DNA of 64,000 nucleotides from Paenibacillus sp. FSL K6-3182 (lineage in GTDB: Bacteria > Bacillota > Bacilli > Paenibacillales > Paenibacillaceae), in NCBI RefSeq assembly GCF_037976325.1, contig NZ_CP150265.1:5017501-5081500 (forward strand). The letters run 5' to 3'. Below, piece after piece: positions 46,313 through 54,765 of this stretch. The notes below the pieces were generated by a model. The model was not told the DNA's origin. It made no database searches and saw only the letters and a list, made by a program, of their open reading frames with translations. The first letter of the stretch is position 1. Every line of letters begins with the position of its first letter. Position numbers and translations under genes: made by a program.

Positions 46313-47346
46313 TCAAGGTCACTCCTCACTCTGCTCGAAATGAACAGAAAAAGCGGGACACCAAGCATTGCAAACACAATGCCAAGTGCTACTTCATTCG
46401 GACGATTAACTAACCGCCCCGTCAAATCCGCAGCCAACATGAAAATGCCGCCATATACAGCTGATGCTGGGATGATATATCGGTAATCAACACCGACGAT
46501 TAGCCTCATTAAATGGGGAACGATTAGCCCAACAAATGCTATAGGGCCAACAAGTACAACAGATAAGCCGGAAAGGATGAGAACCGCTAGCGTAGATAAT
46601 AGCTTAATTTGCGTTATACGCTGCCCGAAGCCCACCGCAATATCTTCTCCAAGACTTAATATGGCAATGGAAGGAGACAAAACAAAAGCAAGAATCATTC
46701 CTCCTACAAACCAAGGCGCAATTAGTGCGAGCTCACTCCAAGTTGCCCCGGCCACACTGCCGGCTGTCCAATAGGAAAGCGCTTGTCCAACGTTAAATCG
46801 AATGGAGACAAAAGTACCCATTGCCCCAAACAGCATTGTAATGGACATACCAGCAAGGACGAGCCGCTGGGGAGTCATGCCTCGTTTGTTAAGTGATGCG
46901 ACTAGGTAAGTCATGACGGCTCCAAGACCCGCTCCTGCAAAACATACAAGAAGCTTATCCATATAACTAATACCCGGTATAAATGCAAGAACGAGCACCA
47001 TGGCAAAAGCTGCCCCCGAGTTTACGCCCATTAAGCCTGAATCAGCAAGCGGGTTGCGGGTCGTTCCTTGCATAATCGCTCCAGCCACCGATAAGCTGAT
47101 TCCTACTATAATGTCAGCAACCGTTCGCGGAAACCTTAGTGCTTGAATGATTTGATGTTCTGGTATGTCCGGATTAAAAGAAAATACTGCAGTCCAAGCA
47201 ATAGAAATATCCATTCGTGCTGCACCGAATGAAATTGATGCGGCAGCGGCTATCAAGAGCAGCAGCATGCCAAGGAGAAGAAATAGCCCAAAGAAAGCTC
47301 TGCCGCGAAATACGGGATTTATACGGTTGGTTTTTATCGCAGCCAT
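46309..47346 (-). CDS. Iron-siderophore ABC transporter permease (FecCD family), first
   Basis: 345-residue membrane protein; motifs RFPRTVADIIVGISLSVAGAI, MQGTTRNPLADSGLMGVNSG and FVGLIVPHLMRLIVGVDYRYIIPASAVYGG. It begins 6 bp after the binding-protein stop and overlaps the second permease gene. It forms the heterodimeric channel with it. Confidence 0.94.
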   Translation of the reverse strand: MAAIKTNRINPVFRGRAFFGLFLLLGMLLLLIAAAASISFGAARMDISIAWTAVFSFNPDIPEHQIIQALRFPRTVADIIVGISLSVAGAIMQGTTRNPLADSGLMGVNSGAAFAMVLVLAFIPGISYMDKLLVCFAGAGLGAVMTYLVASLNKRGMTPQRLVLAGMSITMLFGAMGTFVSIRFNVGQALSYWTAGSVAGATWSELALIAPWFVGGMILAFVLSPSIAILSLGEDIAVGFGQRITQIKLLSTLAVLILSGLSVVLVGPIAFVGLIVPHLMRLIVGVDYRYIIPASAVYGGIFMLAADLTGRLVNRPNEVALGIVFAMLGVPLFLFISSRVRSDLE

Positions 47347-47352
47347 CCTAAA

Positions 47353-48354
47353 TTACTTGCCTGCAGCCGTAGCTAACAAGCTATCCGTAATCATATCAAG
47401 CTGAGTCCTTAGGGAATAGATATCCGTGTAATAAAACAAACCAAAAGGAGCCTCTATAACACGCTTTTCCTTAACTGCAGCTATACTGCTCCAAACCGGA
47501 TTGTCTGACAAATCGTCCATACCTTCCCACGAACTGCGCAGCAATATATCCCCAACATATTGCGGCATTACTTCCATAGAGATCGTTTGGCTTTCAGCTG
47601 CTTTCGACTTTTCAAGCTTCTTCTGAATGATCTCTGGTCCTTTCATGCCTAAATAATCGTAAACGATTTGGGAGCCACGACCATACTGCTTGCTCTCGAT
47701 AACCAGCATTTCCTTCTTGTCGCCTTCGACAATCGTGATCGTTTTATCAAGTATTCCAGCCGAACGAAGCTTCTCCTTGCTAAGTTCCACTTTGTTGTTG
47801 AAATCATCCAGAAACGCTTTTGCTTCCTTCTCCTTGCCGAATACCTCGCCTAGCTTCATAATCCGCTCTTCTGTAGATACCTGATCGGCAGCAATGAGAA
47901 CAGTTGGCGCAATATCCTTTAAATTACTGTAGCTATTCTCAGAATTCACGATAATCAGATCAGGATCCAGCGCCATTACTGCTTCTGGACTCGTTTCATC
48001 CCAATGTCCTAATGATTCTGCCCCTTTCAATTGCTCTGAAAAAGCCGCCCCGTCATACACCTCGGAAATCCCGATTGGATTGACACCTAGTGCAACGATG
48101 TCGCCTAGCATATACAAAACAACAACACGTTTTGGGTTTGCTGGAACGATGACATCTCCTTTAATAGTAGAGATCGTGCGAGTGCCTTCTTCACTTACCG
48201 TCTCGGAATTTGGTGAAGCCGTTGCGGTAACGTTTACTGCAGATCCAGTAGAGTTAGTCCCAACATTCGTCCCCCCACTAGAGCAAGCGCCTAGCAGCAA
48301 CGTTAAACTGAGCAGCGTGCTCAGGATTAGTAACGATTTTTTATTCCTTTTCAT
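47353..48354 (-). CDS. Siderophore-binding lipoprotein from internal start
   Basis: Nested in the AraC frame. ATG 48354 has GGAGG about 10 bases upstream, a Fur box and a sigma-A promoter, and begins a complete lipoprotein (MKRNKKSLLILSTLLSLTLL, lipobox GAC). The product of 333 residues has the usual length of FeuA/FhuD-type Fe3+-siderophore-binding proteins. I take this as the main functional binding protein delivering ferric siderophore to the two downstream permeases. Confidence 0.8.
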   Translation of the reverse strand: MKRNKKSLLILSTLLSLTLLLGACSSGGTNVGTNSTGSAVNVTATASPNSETVSEEGTRTISTIKGDVIVPANPKRVVVLYMLGDIVALGVNPIGISEVYDGAAFSEQLKGAESLGHWDETSPEAVMALDPDLIIVNSENSYSNLKDIAPTVLIAADQVSTEERIMKLGEVFGKEKEAKAFLDDFNNKVELSKEKLRSAGILDKTITIVEGDKKEMLVIESKQYGRGSQIVYDYLGMKGPEIIQKKLEKSKAAESQTISMEVMPQYVGDILLRSSWEGMDDLSDNPVWSSIAAVKEKRVIEAPFGLFYYTDIYSLRTQLDMITDSLLATAAGK

Positions 48355-49311
48355 ACTAATAAAACCTCCGCTTTTGTATTGGTAATGATTATCACTACCA
48401 ATTACACTATAGCGTCGTAATCTTGAGGCGCCAATGGACAATTTAGAACTGAAGCGCGGACTATCTTCCGATGTTGCCTTTTCTCGTTCCATGGCCTGAT
48501 ATCGTACTGGAGACAAACCGGTCTGTTTTTTAAACAGTCGGCTAAAATAATATTCATCCGCATACCCGACTTGCGACGCAATAACCCGCAAGGATGACCT
48601 CGTCTCCAGCAGCAGCTTTTTGGATTCATTTATACGGATCTGAATGAGATATTCAATGGGACTAGCTCCCGTTTGCTGCTTAAATTTCGTCGATAAATAA
48701 CGAGGACTATAATTGTATTGATTCGCAAGAAAATCAAGCGTGATTCCTTCTTGATAGTGATTATGAAGATAACGTATCACTAGCTTCACGAGATCCTTTT
48801 GACCGTTTTTCGAATCGAACGTTTTTTGATTCCGCAATACCTCATGAACAAATTGATAAAATAAACCCTTTATCTCCACACTGCCAAGGCTGCCTGAATT
48901 TTTTAATGTCTGCTCCATCGAGGACATCAGAAATAACATGGCGCGCGGTTCCTCCGGTTCAAATCCATATTGGATTTCAAACGGACTTTTACGCTCGAGC
49001 CACTGCCTCATTTCCCTCCAGCCAGAAAAAGCGAGCTTCGCTCGATAAAATAAAAAATAAAACTCAAACTCTTCCTTCGCTTCGATCTCCAATATCATCC
49101 CTTTTGATCCGTGCAGCAAATAAGATCGCCGTGTCTGATGAATGACATCGTCAAGTATCAAATGTGCCGAGCCACGAACTCCAAAAATAAAGCCACTAGC
49201 GGGAAAGCGATAATTTACCATACACTCACCAGCATTCATGACCGTGTGCCTAATATCAAATATTTTAGCAGCTGAATGATTCCAAATCGCAATTTGCTCT
49301 TCGAACTTCAT
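47353..49311 (-). CDS. AraC regulator in one open frame with a siderophore-binding lipoprotein
   Basis: 652-codon frame. Residues 1-150: cupin-like ligand region; about 190-285: AraC HTH (LDFLANQYNYSPRYLSTKFKQ, ASQVGYADEYYFSRLFKKQT); 286-319: linker that is simply the translated promoter of the next unit; 320-343: lipoprotein signal with lipobox LLGACSS (Cys343); 344-652: siderophore-binding fold (NPKRVVVLYMLGDIVALGVN, ALDPDLIIVN). RBS AGAGGAGA. In B. subtilis, Btr is a natural AraC-SBP fusion next to feuABC, but it lacks a signal peptide. Here the secretion signal lies in mid-protein, so either a fusion intermediate, a lost stop codon, or two overlapping products (see internal start at 48354). 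Confidence 0.85.
   Translation of the reverse strand: MKFEEQIAIWNHSAAKIFDIRHTVMNAGECMVNYRFPASGFIFGVRGSAHLILDDVIHQTRRSYLLHGSKGMILEIEAKEEFEFYFLFYRAKLAFSGWREMRQWLERKSPFEIQYGFEPEEPRAMLFLMSSMEQTLKNSGSLGSVEIKGLFYQFVHEVLRNQKTFDSKNGQKDLVKLVIRYLHNHYQEGITLDFLANQYNYSPRYLSTKFKQQTGASPIEYLIQIRINESKKLLLETRSSLRVIASQVGYADEYYFSRLFKKQTGLSPVRYQAMEREKATSEDSPRFSSKLSIGASRLRRYSVIGSDNHYQYKSGGFISMKRNKKSLLILSTLLSLTLLLGACSSGGTNVGTNSTGSAVNVTATASPNSETVSEEGTRTISTIKGDVIVPANPKRVVVLYMLGDIVALGVNPIGISEVYDGAAFSEQLKGAESLGHWDETSPEAVMALDPDLIIVNSENSYSNLKDIAPTVLIAADQVSTEERIMKLGEVFGKEKEAKAFLDDFNNKVELSKEKLRSAGILDKTITIVEGDKKEMLVIESKQYGRGSQIVYDYLGMKGPEIIQKKLEKSKAAESQTISMEVMPQYVGDILLRSSWEGMDDLSDNPVWSSIAAVKEKRVIEAPFGLFYYTDIYSLRTQLDMITDSLLATAAGK
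48378..48402 (-). promoter_or_regulatory. Fur box inside the AraC-lipoprotein linker
   Basis: TGGTAATGATTATCA (48380-48394) differs from the 7-1-7 Fur consensus TGATAATNATTATCA at one position and lies within a wider dyad ATTGGTA/TACCAAT (48378-48402). It sits just downstream of the -10 hexamer, so iron-bound Fur would block the internal promoter. Confidence 0.85.
48406..48434 (-). promoter_or_regulatory. Internal sigma-A promoter for the binding-protein/permease operon
   Basis: On the minus strand TTGGCG (48429-48434), 17-bp spacer, TATAGT (48406-48411), directly upstream of the Fur box. It lies within the coding sequence for the AraC C-terminus. Confidence 0.75.
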
Positions 49312-49345
49312 GATGTTTCTCCTCTAATGCATTACTTTTTTATTC

Positions 49346-49368
49346 ATTATAATTGAAAATCGTTCTCA
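49346..49368 (-). promoter_or_regulatory. Fur box and -10 of the AraC gene
   Basis: TGAAAATCGTTCTCA (49354-49368) fits the Fur 7-1-7 pattern TGANAAN.NTTNTCA; the -10 hexamer TATAAT (minus strand, 49346-49351) overlaps its edge. The AraC gene begins 35 bp further on. Iron therefore controls both starts. Confidence 0.75.
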
Positions 49369-49421
49369 ATTAAAGTGTGACCAACGAAATATTCGTTTAT
49401 GGAGTTCCAACTAACATAAAA

Positions 49422-49445
49422 AAACACACCCGTTTCGATGTGTTT
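49422..49445 (-). terminator. Weak terminator after the DUF4386 gene
   Basis: AAACACA/TGTGTTT stem (49422-49428 with 49439-49445) with a U run on the minus strand. Confidence 0.6.
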
Positions 49446-49459
49446 ATCATGCGTATCCG

Positions 49460-50139
49460 TTATTTTTTTATTGCCTGAGCATCTATCGCCGATAAGTTAA
49501 ATCCTTTTACAATCAGCCATATTGGAAAAATGATTTCAAAGATTGCCCCCGGAATATACAGTACCATTCCTACGTCATGGCCAATAATACCGAAACATCC
49601 ACTTGCGAATAAAGCTGCGTATCCAATTAGTCCAATAATTGATATGATTCTTGGAATAAGTTTCGATCGGTACAATAAATAGCAAAACATCAAGCTGCCC
49701 ACGCTAAGAGCTAACATCCCCATATCAAATGCCGCAAAATGTCCTTTTACAGCTAAAGCAGCCATGGTCTGAAACTCATTACTATCCGCTGCTCCTGTAG
49801 CAATATATTTCTCACTTAACAGGACTAGCAATTGCAGGGCGACTATACTCACGATAAGAAGTACAGACTCAATAATTCTCGAACCAAAGTAACCAAGTGC
49901 CAAAGCCTCATCTTGTTTTTTCAATATGGGGTACATCAGCATGGCAATACCTACAATGGCTGCGCAATTAATTCTAAAAACATACCTGTTATTACTTTCA
50001 TTCTATCCGGGTAAAGATGTTCAAGAAACAACTGCTTGTTTAGAACCGATTCTATAAGCCCATTTCCTGCCATATAGGCTGCCGTTGCTATAAAAAATAA
50101 TACCCCAACCATTATTGCCGTCTTCCTGTTTGCATTCAT
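49460..50139 (-). pseudogene. DUF4386 membrane protein broken by a frameshift
   Basis: The start (ATG 50139, RBS AAGGAG) gives MNANRKTAIMVGVLFFIATA..., the usual N-terminus of DUF4386 proteins, and runs to ITGMFLELIA before stopping at 49951. The remainder continues in another frame from AAIVGIAMLMYPILKKQDEA (residues preceding the second ATG at 49942) to a normal C-terminus. Together about 225 residues with six to seven hydrophobic segments, the family's full length. A one- or two-base indel near 49961-49970 explains it. The protein is of unknown function. A sequencing error cannot be excluded. Confidence 0.85.
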
Positions 50140-50410
50140 ATTCTAACTCCTTTGCATTATAATTACCCGCTCGATATAAGTAATATATCTACTAAGAAGT
50201 GTTGGATATAGATACTAAAGTATGTTTTTGAGGTATGGTTATTGAAGTGTTGGTTTTTGAGGTATAGTTTTGAGTCGACACCTTCACACTCCGAGTTATG
50301 GTGGAGGATAGAGTTCAGATTCATCAAGCTATCGCCTTTGTGTGATTGGAAACATAGCGTTCTTATTACATTTACTTAAAAAATAGGCCGAACCCCGCTG
50401 CACGAGCATG

Positions 50411-50596
50411 TTACGGACATACGTTCCGCTATTTGCGTAATTACGTCTACTTTTGGCTGTCTTACGGACATAGGTTCCGCTATTTGCTTTAAAACGAGTC
50501 TTTTTTGAGTGCTACAGCACAAATAGCGGATCTCATGTCCGTTAATGTGTCAAAACCTCCAAAAATTCAAAATTAGCGGATCTGATGTCCGTTAGC
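50411..50596. repeat. Dispersed inverted-repeat element, copy 2
   Basis: Forward units at 50411-50435 and 50462-50486 (core ACGGACATAGGTTCCGCTAT, the first with one change) and reverse units at 50520-50545 and 50571-50595 (core TAGCGGATCTCATGTCCGTT). Better preserved than the copy at 44638. All four units keep GGACAT/ATGTCC and the CCGCTA/TAGCGG ends. Confidence 0.88.
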
Positions 50597-50657
50597 GATG
50601 AAAGACAACACCTCTCGGGTCAAACAAAGCGAGGTTATCCGTAAAATATACGTTTAT

Positions 50658-50687
50658 AAAAAAAAACCACTCCTACCAAAGGAGTGG
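50658..50687 (-). terminator. Rho-independent terminator of the YhgE/Pip-type gene
   Basis: CCACTCCT/AGGAGTGG (50667-50674 with 50680-50687), 5-base loop, U9 on the minus strand. Confidence 0.87.
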
Positions 50688-50730
50688 CATCAAATCAAAC
50701 TAATATAGACTAATAACTAACGAATATAGC

Positions 50731-51912
50731 TTAATAACTATTTTGTAATGCAGCCTGCGATAAAACTTCTTTTTCTCTCTTAAAACTAGCAGCAAGCAGA
50801 ATTAGAAGGAAGCCTCCTCCGATGTACCACAACATGTACGCGTTGGAGCTTACGGCATCCAGTCCTCCGAAGTACATTACCTCCCTCATTCCTACAGCGG
50901 CGAATCGAAGCGGCGTCCAAGAATAGATCCAATCATGCGATGTTTGGGACAGAAACTCCGGTGCCATGTTAAGCAGCGGCATAGAGAAAAACATAAGCAG
51001 TACGAGAATCCCCATTGCCGGCATGCCAATCCAGTTCAACAGTGCGGACTGCAGCATATAGAATGTCGCACCCACCAGCCATAGGAATAACCACGTATCC
51101 CACGCCTGCGCTAGCTCCATACCATACCAAGAAGAAGCCATCCAGACGAGAAAGCCTGATGCGATACCAACGATGACAACTCCTGCAGCAGGCTGCATCG
51201 AGATTGAGGACAATCTGCTTGCTCCAGCTTTCATTGCGTTGCCGCCTGCGATAAACAGAATTAATGCTGTCACTAAGCTGCCCATCCACATAATTTGTGT
51301 CAGTAAACCCGGTGCATTGCCAGCAGCATTGTTCGTACCGACCGTATGCACAGTCTCTTCCTGCACATTGATCGGGGAGAGCAAAGCTTGGGCAGCAGCT
51401 ACGGTTACTTGCTGCGTTTTCTCACCTATTTGCACAAGCATCGACTTAGACAACTCTGCTCCAGTCAACTTCATCGCTTGCCCCAGACTTTGTTTCACAA
51501 GCGTCGCAGCTTGTGAGTTCGACCCTTCACTTACAATAATCTGAACAGTCGCTGGCTTCGGTGACGGTCCAGCTAATGAAGCGATTCCCGCGCTCAAATC
51601 AGCTGGAAGAATCATTGCTCCATAATACTCTCTATTATCAATTCCCGCGCGTGCTTCTTCTTCCGAACTAACAATCGTCCAAGAAATGGGCAACTGATCG
51701 TTTTCCATCAGCTTTTGTTTCAACATTTCACCCACCGCAAGCGAACCGCCAGTTGGTATGTTCACAGATTGGTCGAGCGTGACAAGCGCCACAGGCACAT
51801 CCTTGGGCTTTGTGCCAAGCACCGATCCCATCATTGCCGCTCCAAAGACGACGAGCACGACCAGAACGATCAACATTCCGATCCACGTTATTTTTTGTTT
51901 AAAAATCCCCAT
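50731..51912 (-). CDS. YhgE/Pip-type or ABC-2-like membrane protein
   Basis: 393 residues: one N-terminal TM (about 8-30), an extracellular domain of about 200 residues (ALVTLDQSVNIPTGGSLAVG, YYGAMILPADLSAGIASLAG), then five to six TM segments. This plan is that of YhgE/Pip-family and DUF3533-like proteins (phage-infection protein, exporters). The frame is open to a TTG at 51948, but the ATG at 51912 (MGIFKQK) with AAGGAG upstream (12-base gap) is preferred. Divergent from a TetR-type gene, so it is probably an inducible exporter or permease (inference). Confidence 0.82.
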   Translation of the reverse strand: MGIFKQKITWIGMLIVLVVLVVFGAAMMGSVLGTKPKDVPVALVTLDQSVNIPTGGSLAVGEMLKQKLMENDQLPISWTIVSSEEEARAGIDNREYYGAMILPADLSAGIASLAGPSPKPATVQIIVSEGSNSQAATLVKQSLGQAMKLTGAELSKSMLVQIGEKTQQVTVAAAQALLSPINVQEETVHTVGTNNAAGNAPGLLTQIMWMGSLVTALILFIAGGNAMKAGASRLSSISMQPAAGVVIVGIASGFLVWMASSWYGMELAQAWDTWLFLWLVGATFYMLQSALLNWIGMPAMGILVLLMFFSMPLLNMAPEFLSQTSHDWIYSWTPLRFAAVGMREVMYFGGLDAVSSNAYMLWYIGGGFLLILLAASFKREKEVLSQAALQNSY

Positions 51913-52087
51913 GATTTCTATCCACTCCTTCTCTCTATTAATTAACAAGGTGTTGATTAGCGTTCATGTTGTTAATTATAATGAGATGAGGGAAAAGTAC
52001 AATAATCACTTCTATCCACAGTGTTCATTACTCATCATTCCTTTTAACGTCTGTTCATTAACTCGAAAAATAGGGGGATTATATACC
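51913..52087. promoter_or_regulatory. Divergent promoter region with inverted and direct repeats
   Basis: AATTAACAA (51940-51948) and TTGTTAATT (51969-51977) form a dyad 20 bp apart; GTTCATTA recurs at about 52022 and 52047, with a related GTTCATG at 51963. These are candidate operators for the TetR protein. Confidence 0.45.
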
Positions 52088-52702
52088 TTGAGTGATAAAC
52101 TTGATCGCAGGCAAATTCGTACCAAGCAGCTTTTATATGAAGCGCTGATGAGCTTGATTGAAGAAAAAGGTGCTGATACCGTCACTGTGACTGATGTTGC
52201 TAACCGGGCGAATGTGAACCGGGGCACTTTCTACTTGCATTACCGAGATGTGCCTGATATGCTTCAGCAGCTGAAAGACGAAGTATTTGCCACTGTAGAA
52301 GCATGCGTCATGAAATTCGATATAATGGAAGCGAGAACGTATCTCGACAAAGATGAACCGTATCCGCAAAGCATCAAAATTTTCGAAGAGCTAGCCCGTC
52401 ATGCCGATTTTCTTCGCATCATGTTTGGACCAAAGGGTGACATGTCGTTGGCGATTCAATTTCGCACATTGCTCGCTTCACATATTTATGAGAAAATCAA
52501 AATCTTGCCTCAGCATAAAGTCGTCATGCCGCCCGAATATGTCGTAGCCTATATGACATCGGCCAACTTTGGCATTTTCATGCACTGGATCGAATCTAGA
52601 CTAAGCCAAACCCCGACGCAAATGGCCAAGATGATGATCCGAATCATGAACTATGGGCCTTTAGTTTCATTTGGCCTTAAGGATGCGCCGTCTGGGAGTT
52701 AA
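52088..52702 (+). CDS. TetR/AcrR-family transcriptional regulator
   Basis: 204 residues. N-terminal HTH: DRRQIRTKQLLYEALMSLIE, VTVTDVANRANVNRGTFYLH, YRDVPDMLQQL; C-terminal ligand domain resembles the TetR_C type seen in YhgE-linked regulators. The start is TTG at 52088 (LSDKLDRRQ), ten bases after AGGGGG; the frame is open far upstream, but that part is non-coding promoter DNA. Divergent from the YhgE/Pip-type gene, which it probably represses. Confidence 0.88.
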   Translation: MSDKLDRRQIRTKQLLYEALMSLIEEKGADTVTVTDVANRANVNRGTFYLHYRDVPDMLQQLKDEVFATVEACVMKFDIMEARTYLDKDEPYPQSIKIFEELARHADFLRIMFGPKGDMSLAIQFRTLLASHIYEKIKILPQHKVVMPPEYVVAYMTSANFGIFMHWIESRLSQTPTQMAKMMIRIMNYGPLVSFGLKDAPSGS

Positions 52703-52744
52703 AATAATTTTCGCTTAATCATCCTCTATGTGTCGCTTCATAAA

Positions 52745-52779
52745 AAAGACAATGAAGCCCTATTAGCTCCATTGTCTTT
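52745..52779. terminator. Bidirectional terminator
   Basis: AAAGACAATG (52745-52754) pairs perfectly with CATTGTCTTT (52770-52779). It serves the convergent TetR and MerR genes. Confidence 0.82.
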
Positions 52780-52791
52780 ATCTCAACATAC

Positions 52792-53184
52792 TTAATCATC
52801 CAACGTACGAAATGATCGCAAATAATTTTGGATGTCCCCTTGCGGGGTTTCAAGCAAGCCGGAAAGCATTTTTTGCATGCCATGCAGCTTTTTAACTTTT
52901 TCATCGATCTCTATAATTTTATTCCGTACTAATTCCTTTAACAGCTCCTCATCCATGTCTTGACTAAGCATTTGCAAACCTTCTTGGATTTCCTTTAACG
53001 AATAACCTAATGATTTCGCATCTTTGATGAATTTAATCTTTACAAGATAATCATCAGAATATATTCGGTACCCACTTGCTACCCGGCGGGGAGCAGGCAG
53101 AAGCCCTCTCTCCTCATAATAGCGGATAGTAGCCATGCTTAATCCCGTTTTCTTTGCCAATTCACCGCGTGTCATCCCTTCCAT
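52792..53184 (-). CDS. MerR-family transcriptional regulator
   Basis: 130 residues: N-terminal winged HTH (GELAKKTGLSMATIRYYEER, GLLPAPRRVASGYRIYSDD), then a coiled-coil dimer helix and a short C-terminus without conserved metal-site cysteines. The ATG at 53184 (MEGMTRGEL) is chosen for GGGGGA six bases upstream. It lies 35 bp downstream of the hydrolase gene, in an operon whose promoter has a MerR-type layout; autoregulation is likely. Confidence 0.88.
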   Translation of the reverse strand: MEGMTRGELAKKTGLSMATIRYYEERGLLPAPRRVASGYRIYSDDYLVKIKFIKDAKSLGYSLKEIQEGLQMLSQDMDEELLKELVRNKIIEIDEKVKKLHGMQKMLSGLLETPQGDIQNYLRSFRTLDD

Positions 53185-53219
53185 GAGTGTCCCCCAGACT
53201 ATTAGCAAAAATAGTTCAA

Positions 53220-54674
53220 TTACATTCTCTTTTTTGTATAAACCGCATTAAACTTCACTTCGGGATATTCCGGCGAATGACCGTTAAGGAGAGCCTGCTG
53301 TTCATCTTTTAAATATTGATCAAAAAAGGCTCTTACATAGGACCGAGTTATATCAATATTATGCGCTGGTTTAATGCCCTTAGCAAAAATTGATGGCGAT
53401 ATAAGCGCTATATCCGTGAAGCTCTGGTGATTAAAATGATCGATGGTCAAATAGTAAGTGTCATTTGTGCTTCTCGTCATCACCGACTCCAAATCAGGAG
53501 TAAACTCCTCATAGAAATAATTGTTCTTTTTCGTATTCGTTGGATCTAAGCTCGCTGCTGTACTGCTGGACATCATATACATAAAAGGCTGCTGCAATCC
53601 CGTATGGGCAATTTCACCCCAAAAGCCGCCTTCTAAGCTAACACCTGCCTTGAATCGCTTGTCCTGTGCGAGTGCTTCAGCAGTCGTTGCTCCTCCATAG
53701 GAGTGTCCAAATATGCCAACGTGATCTAAATCGAGCTTGCCTTCGAACAAACCATTAGGGTCCGACGTGTTCCATTTTGTTATCGTATCCAGCACAAAGG
53801 ATGCATCTGCTGCACGAATGCCAACGCCCTTGATGTTGTAGTTGTATAGCTCTGCCGAAGATGGAAACTCAGGTGTTGCTTCATAAAAAATAGAGCGCCC
53901 ATCAGGAAATTTAACTTTAGCCGATGAATAGGGATGGTCCATGCCGACAACAATGTATCCGTGGCTGACCAGCTCCTCGATAGCTGTTATGCTCTGGAAC
54001 CGGGTTGATCGAATTCCTGGAGAGAACAGCAATACCGGATAGCTGCTTTTATCTGAAGACAACTCCGCTCCAGCAACAGCATGCGTAGGAATTGCTGTGA
54101 CATGACTGAATATCTGCTTCGGAATACCAAATACCAAACTGATCGCATCCCCGAGTTCAGCTGGATAATGCTCCACTTTCTTACCTTCCATTTTACTCCG
54201 ATCAGCAGGATACCAAATATTCAGCATAAGCTCCCGTTTGTCACTAAGGTCATCTCCAGTTAAGATCTCATCGCGCGTCACATCTGTTAAATGCTGTGAA
54301 ATGGTCCCAATCCCATAACTTCCAGTTGGCTCAGGCATTGTAAACACGGGCAGCAGTCTGCTCAAATACATAGAAGAAACCGAAAGAGCCAATACGACAA
54401 CAGTTAGCAGACTGTTTTTTAACAAACGCTTAGTGCGGACTTTGCTATGCGGCTTAGCCAATCTAAGGACCAGTACAATGATAAGCATCAACACAGCGGC
54501 ATAGGCCGGAACCATCTGTATGCGAAAATGATCGATTATTCCATGCAATAATACAACCAACACTAAGGACATACATAAAACGGCATTCAGCCGCCGCTCC
54601 CTTTTGCCAAATAGGATTCCCGCCGTGACTGCAATAATGACCAAAATAACAAATACCTCTAATACTCGCATCAT
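53220..54674 (-). CDS. Membrane-anchored alpha/beta hydrolase (PAF-acetylhydrolase/dienelactone-hydrolase-like)
   Basis: 484 residues. The N-terminus has three to four TM segments (about 1-120, ending near VLALSVSSMYLSRLL), then an extracellular alpha/beta-hydrolase domain. Nucleophile elbow GHSYGGATTA (GxSxG); oxyanion motif YPVLLFSPGIRSTR; a late HFNHQS supplies the probable catalytic His; DHPYSSA nearby. The layout matches PAF-AH-like lipases/esterases of Gram-positive bacteria. RBS GGAGG seven bases before the ATG. It is the first gene of an operon with a MerR regulator. Confidence 0.88.
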   Translation of the reverse strand: MMRVLEVFVILVIIAVTAGILFGKRERRLNAVLCMSLVLVVLLHGIIDHFRIQMVPAYAAVLMLIIVLVLRLAKPHSKVRTKRLLKNSLLTVVVLALSVSSMYLSRLLPVFTMPEPTGSYGIGTISQHLTDVTRDEILTGDDLSDKRELMLNIWYPADRSKMEGKKVEHYPAELGDAISLVFGIPKQIFSHVTAIPTHAVAGAELSSDKSSYPVLLFSPGIRSTRFQSITAIEELVSHGYIVVGMDHPYSSAKVKFPDGRSIFYEATPEFPSSAELYNYNIKGVGIRAADASFVLDTITKWNTSDPNGLFEGKLDLDHVGIFGHSYGGATTAEALAQDKRFKAGVSLEGGFWGEIAHTGLQQPFMYMMSSSTAASLDPTNTKKNNYFYEEFTPDLESVMTRSTNDTYYLTIDHFNHQSFTDIALISPSIFAKGIKPAHNIDITRSYVRAFFDQYLKDEQQALLNGHSPEYPEVKFNAVYTKKRM

Positions 54675-54733
54675 ACATAACCTCCAACTTCATCTCAGAC
54701 TTCAATTATGGATAGCCGTAATTGATAAGATAG

Positions 54734-54765
54734 AGCATAAATGTTGAAGTATACTTCAAGGTCAA
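54734..54765 (-). promoter_or_regulatory. MerR-type promoter of the hydrolase/MerR operon
   Basis: Minus strand: -35 TTGACC (54760-54765), 20-bp spacer, -10 TATGCT (54734-54739). The spacer holds the perfect 16-base palindrome TTGAAGTATACTTCAA (54744-54759). An overlong spacer with a dyad is the hallmark of promoters distorted by MerR proteins. Confidence 0.75.

Larger units (their letters stand above)
50140..50730. other. Gene-free region with repeat element and terminator
   Basis: 591 bp: a short direct repeat GTTTTTGAGGTAT (about 50225 and 50253), the inverted-repeat element at 50411-50596 and the terminator at 50658-50687. Confidence 0.5.

Noticed and set aside
51758-52087. 110-residue N-terminal extension of the TetR protein
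   Set aside because: It reads through the YhgE/Pip gene's start and the shared promoter; the TTG at 52088 has a proper RBS and starts the TetR fold.
54744-54759. TTGAAGTATACTTCAA as a terminator hairpin
   Set aside because: No U run and it sits between -35 and -10 of a promoter; operator is the better reading.
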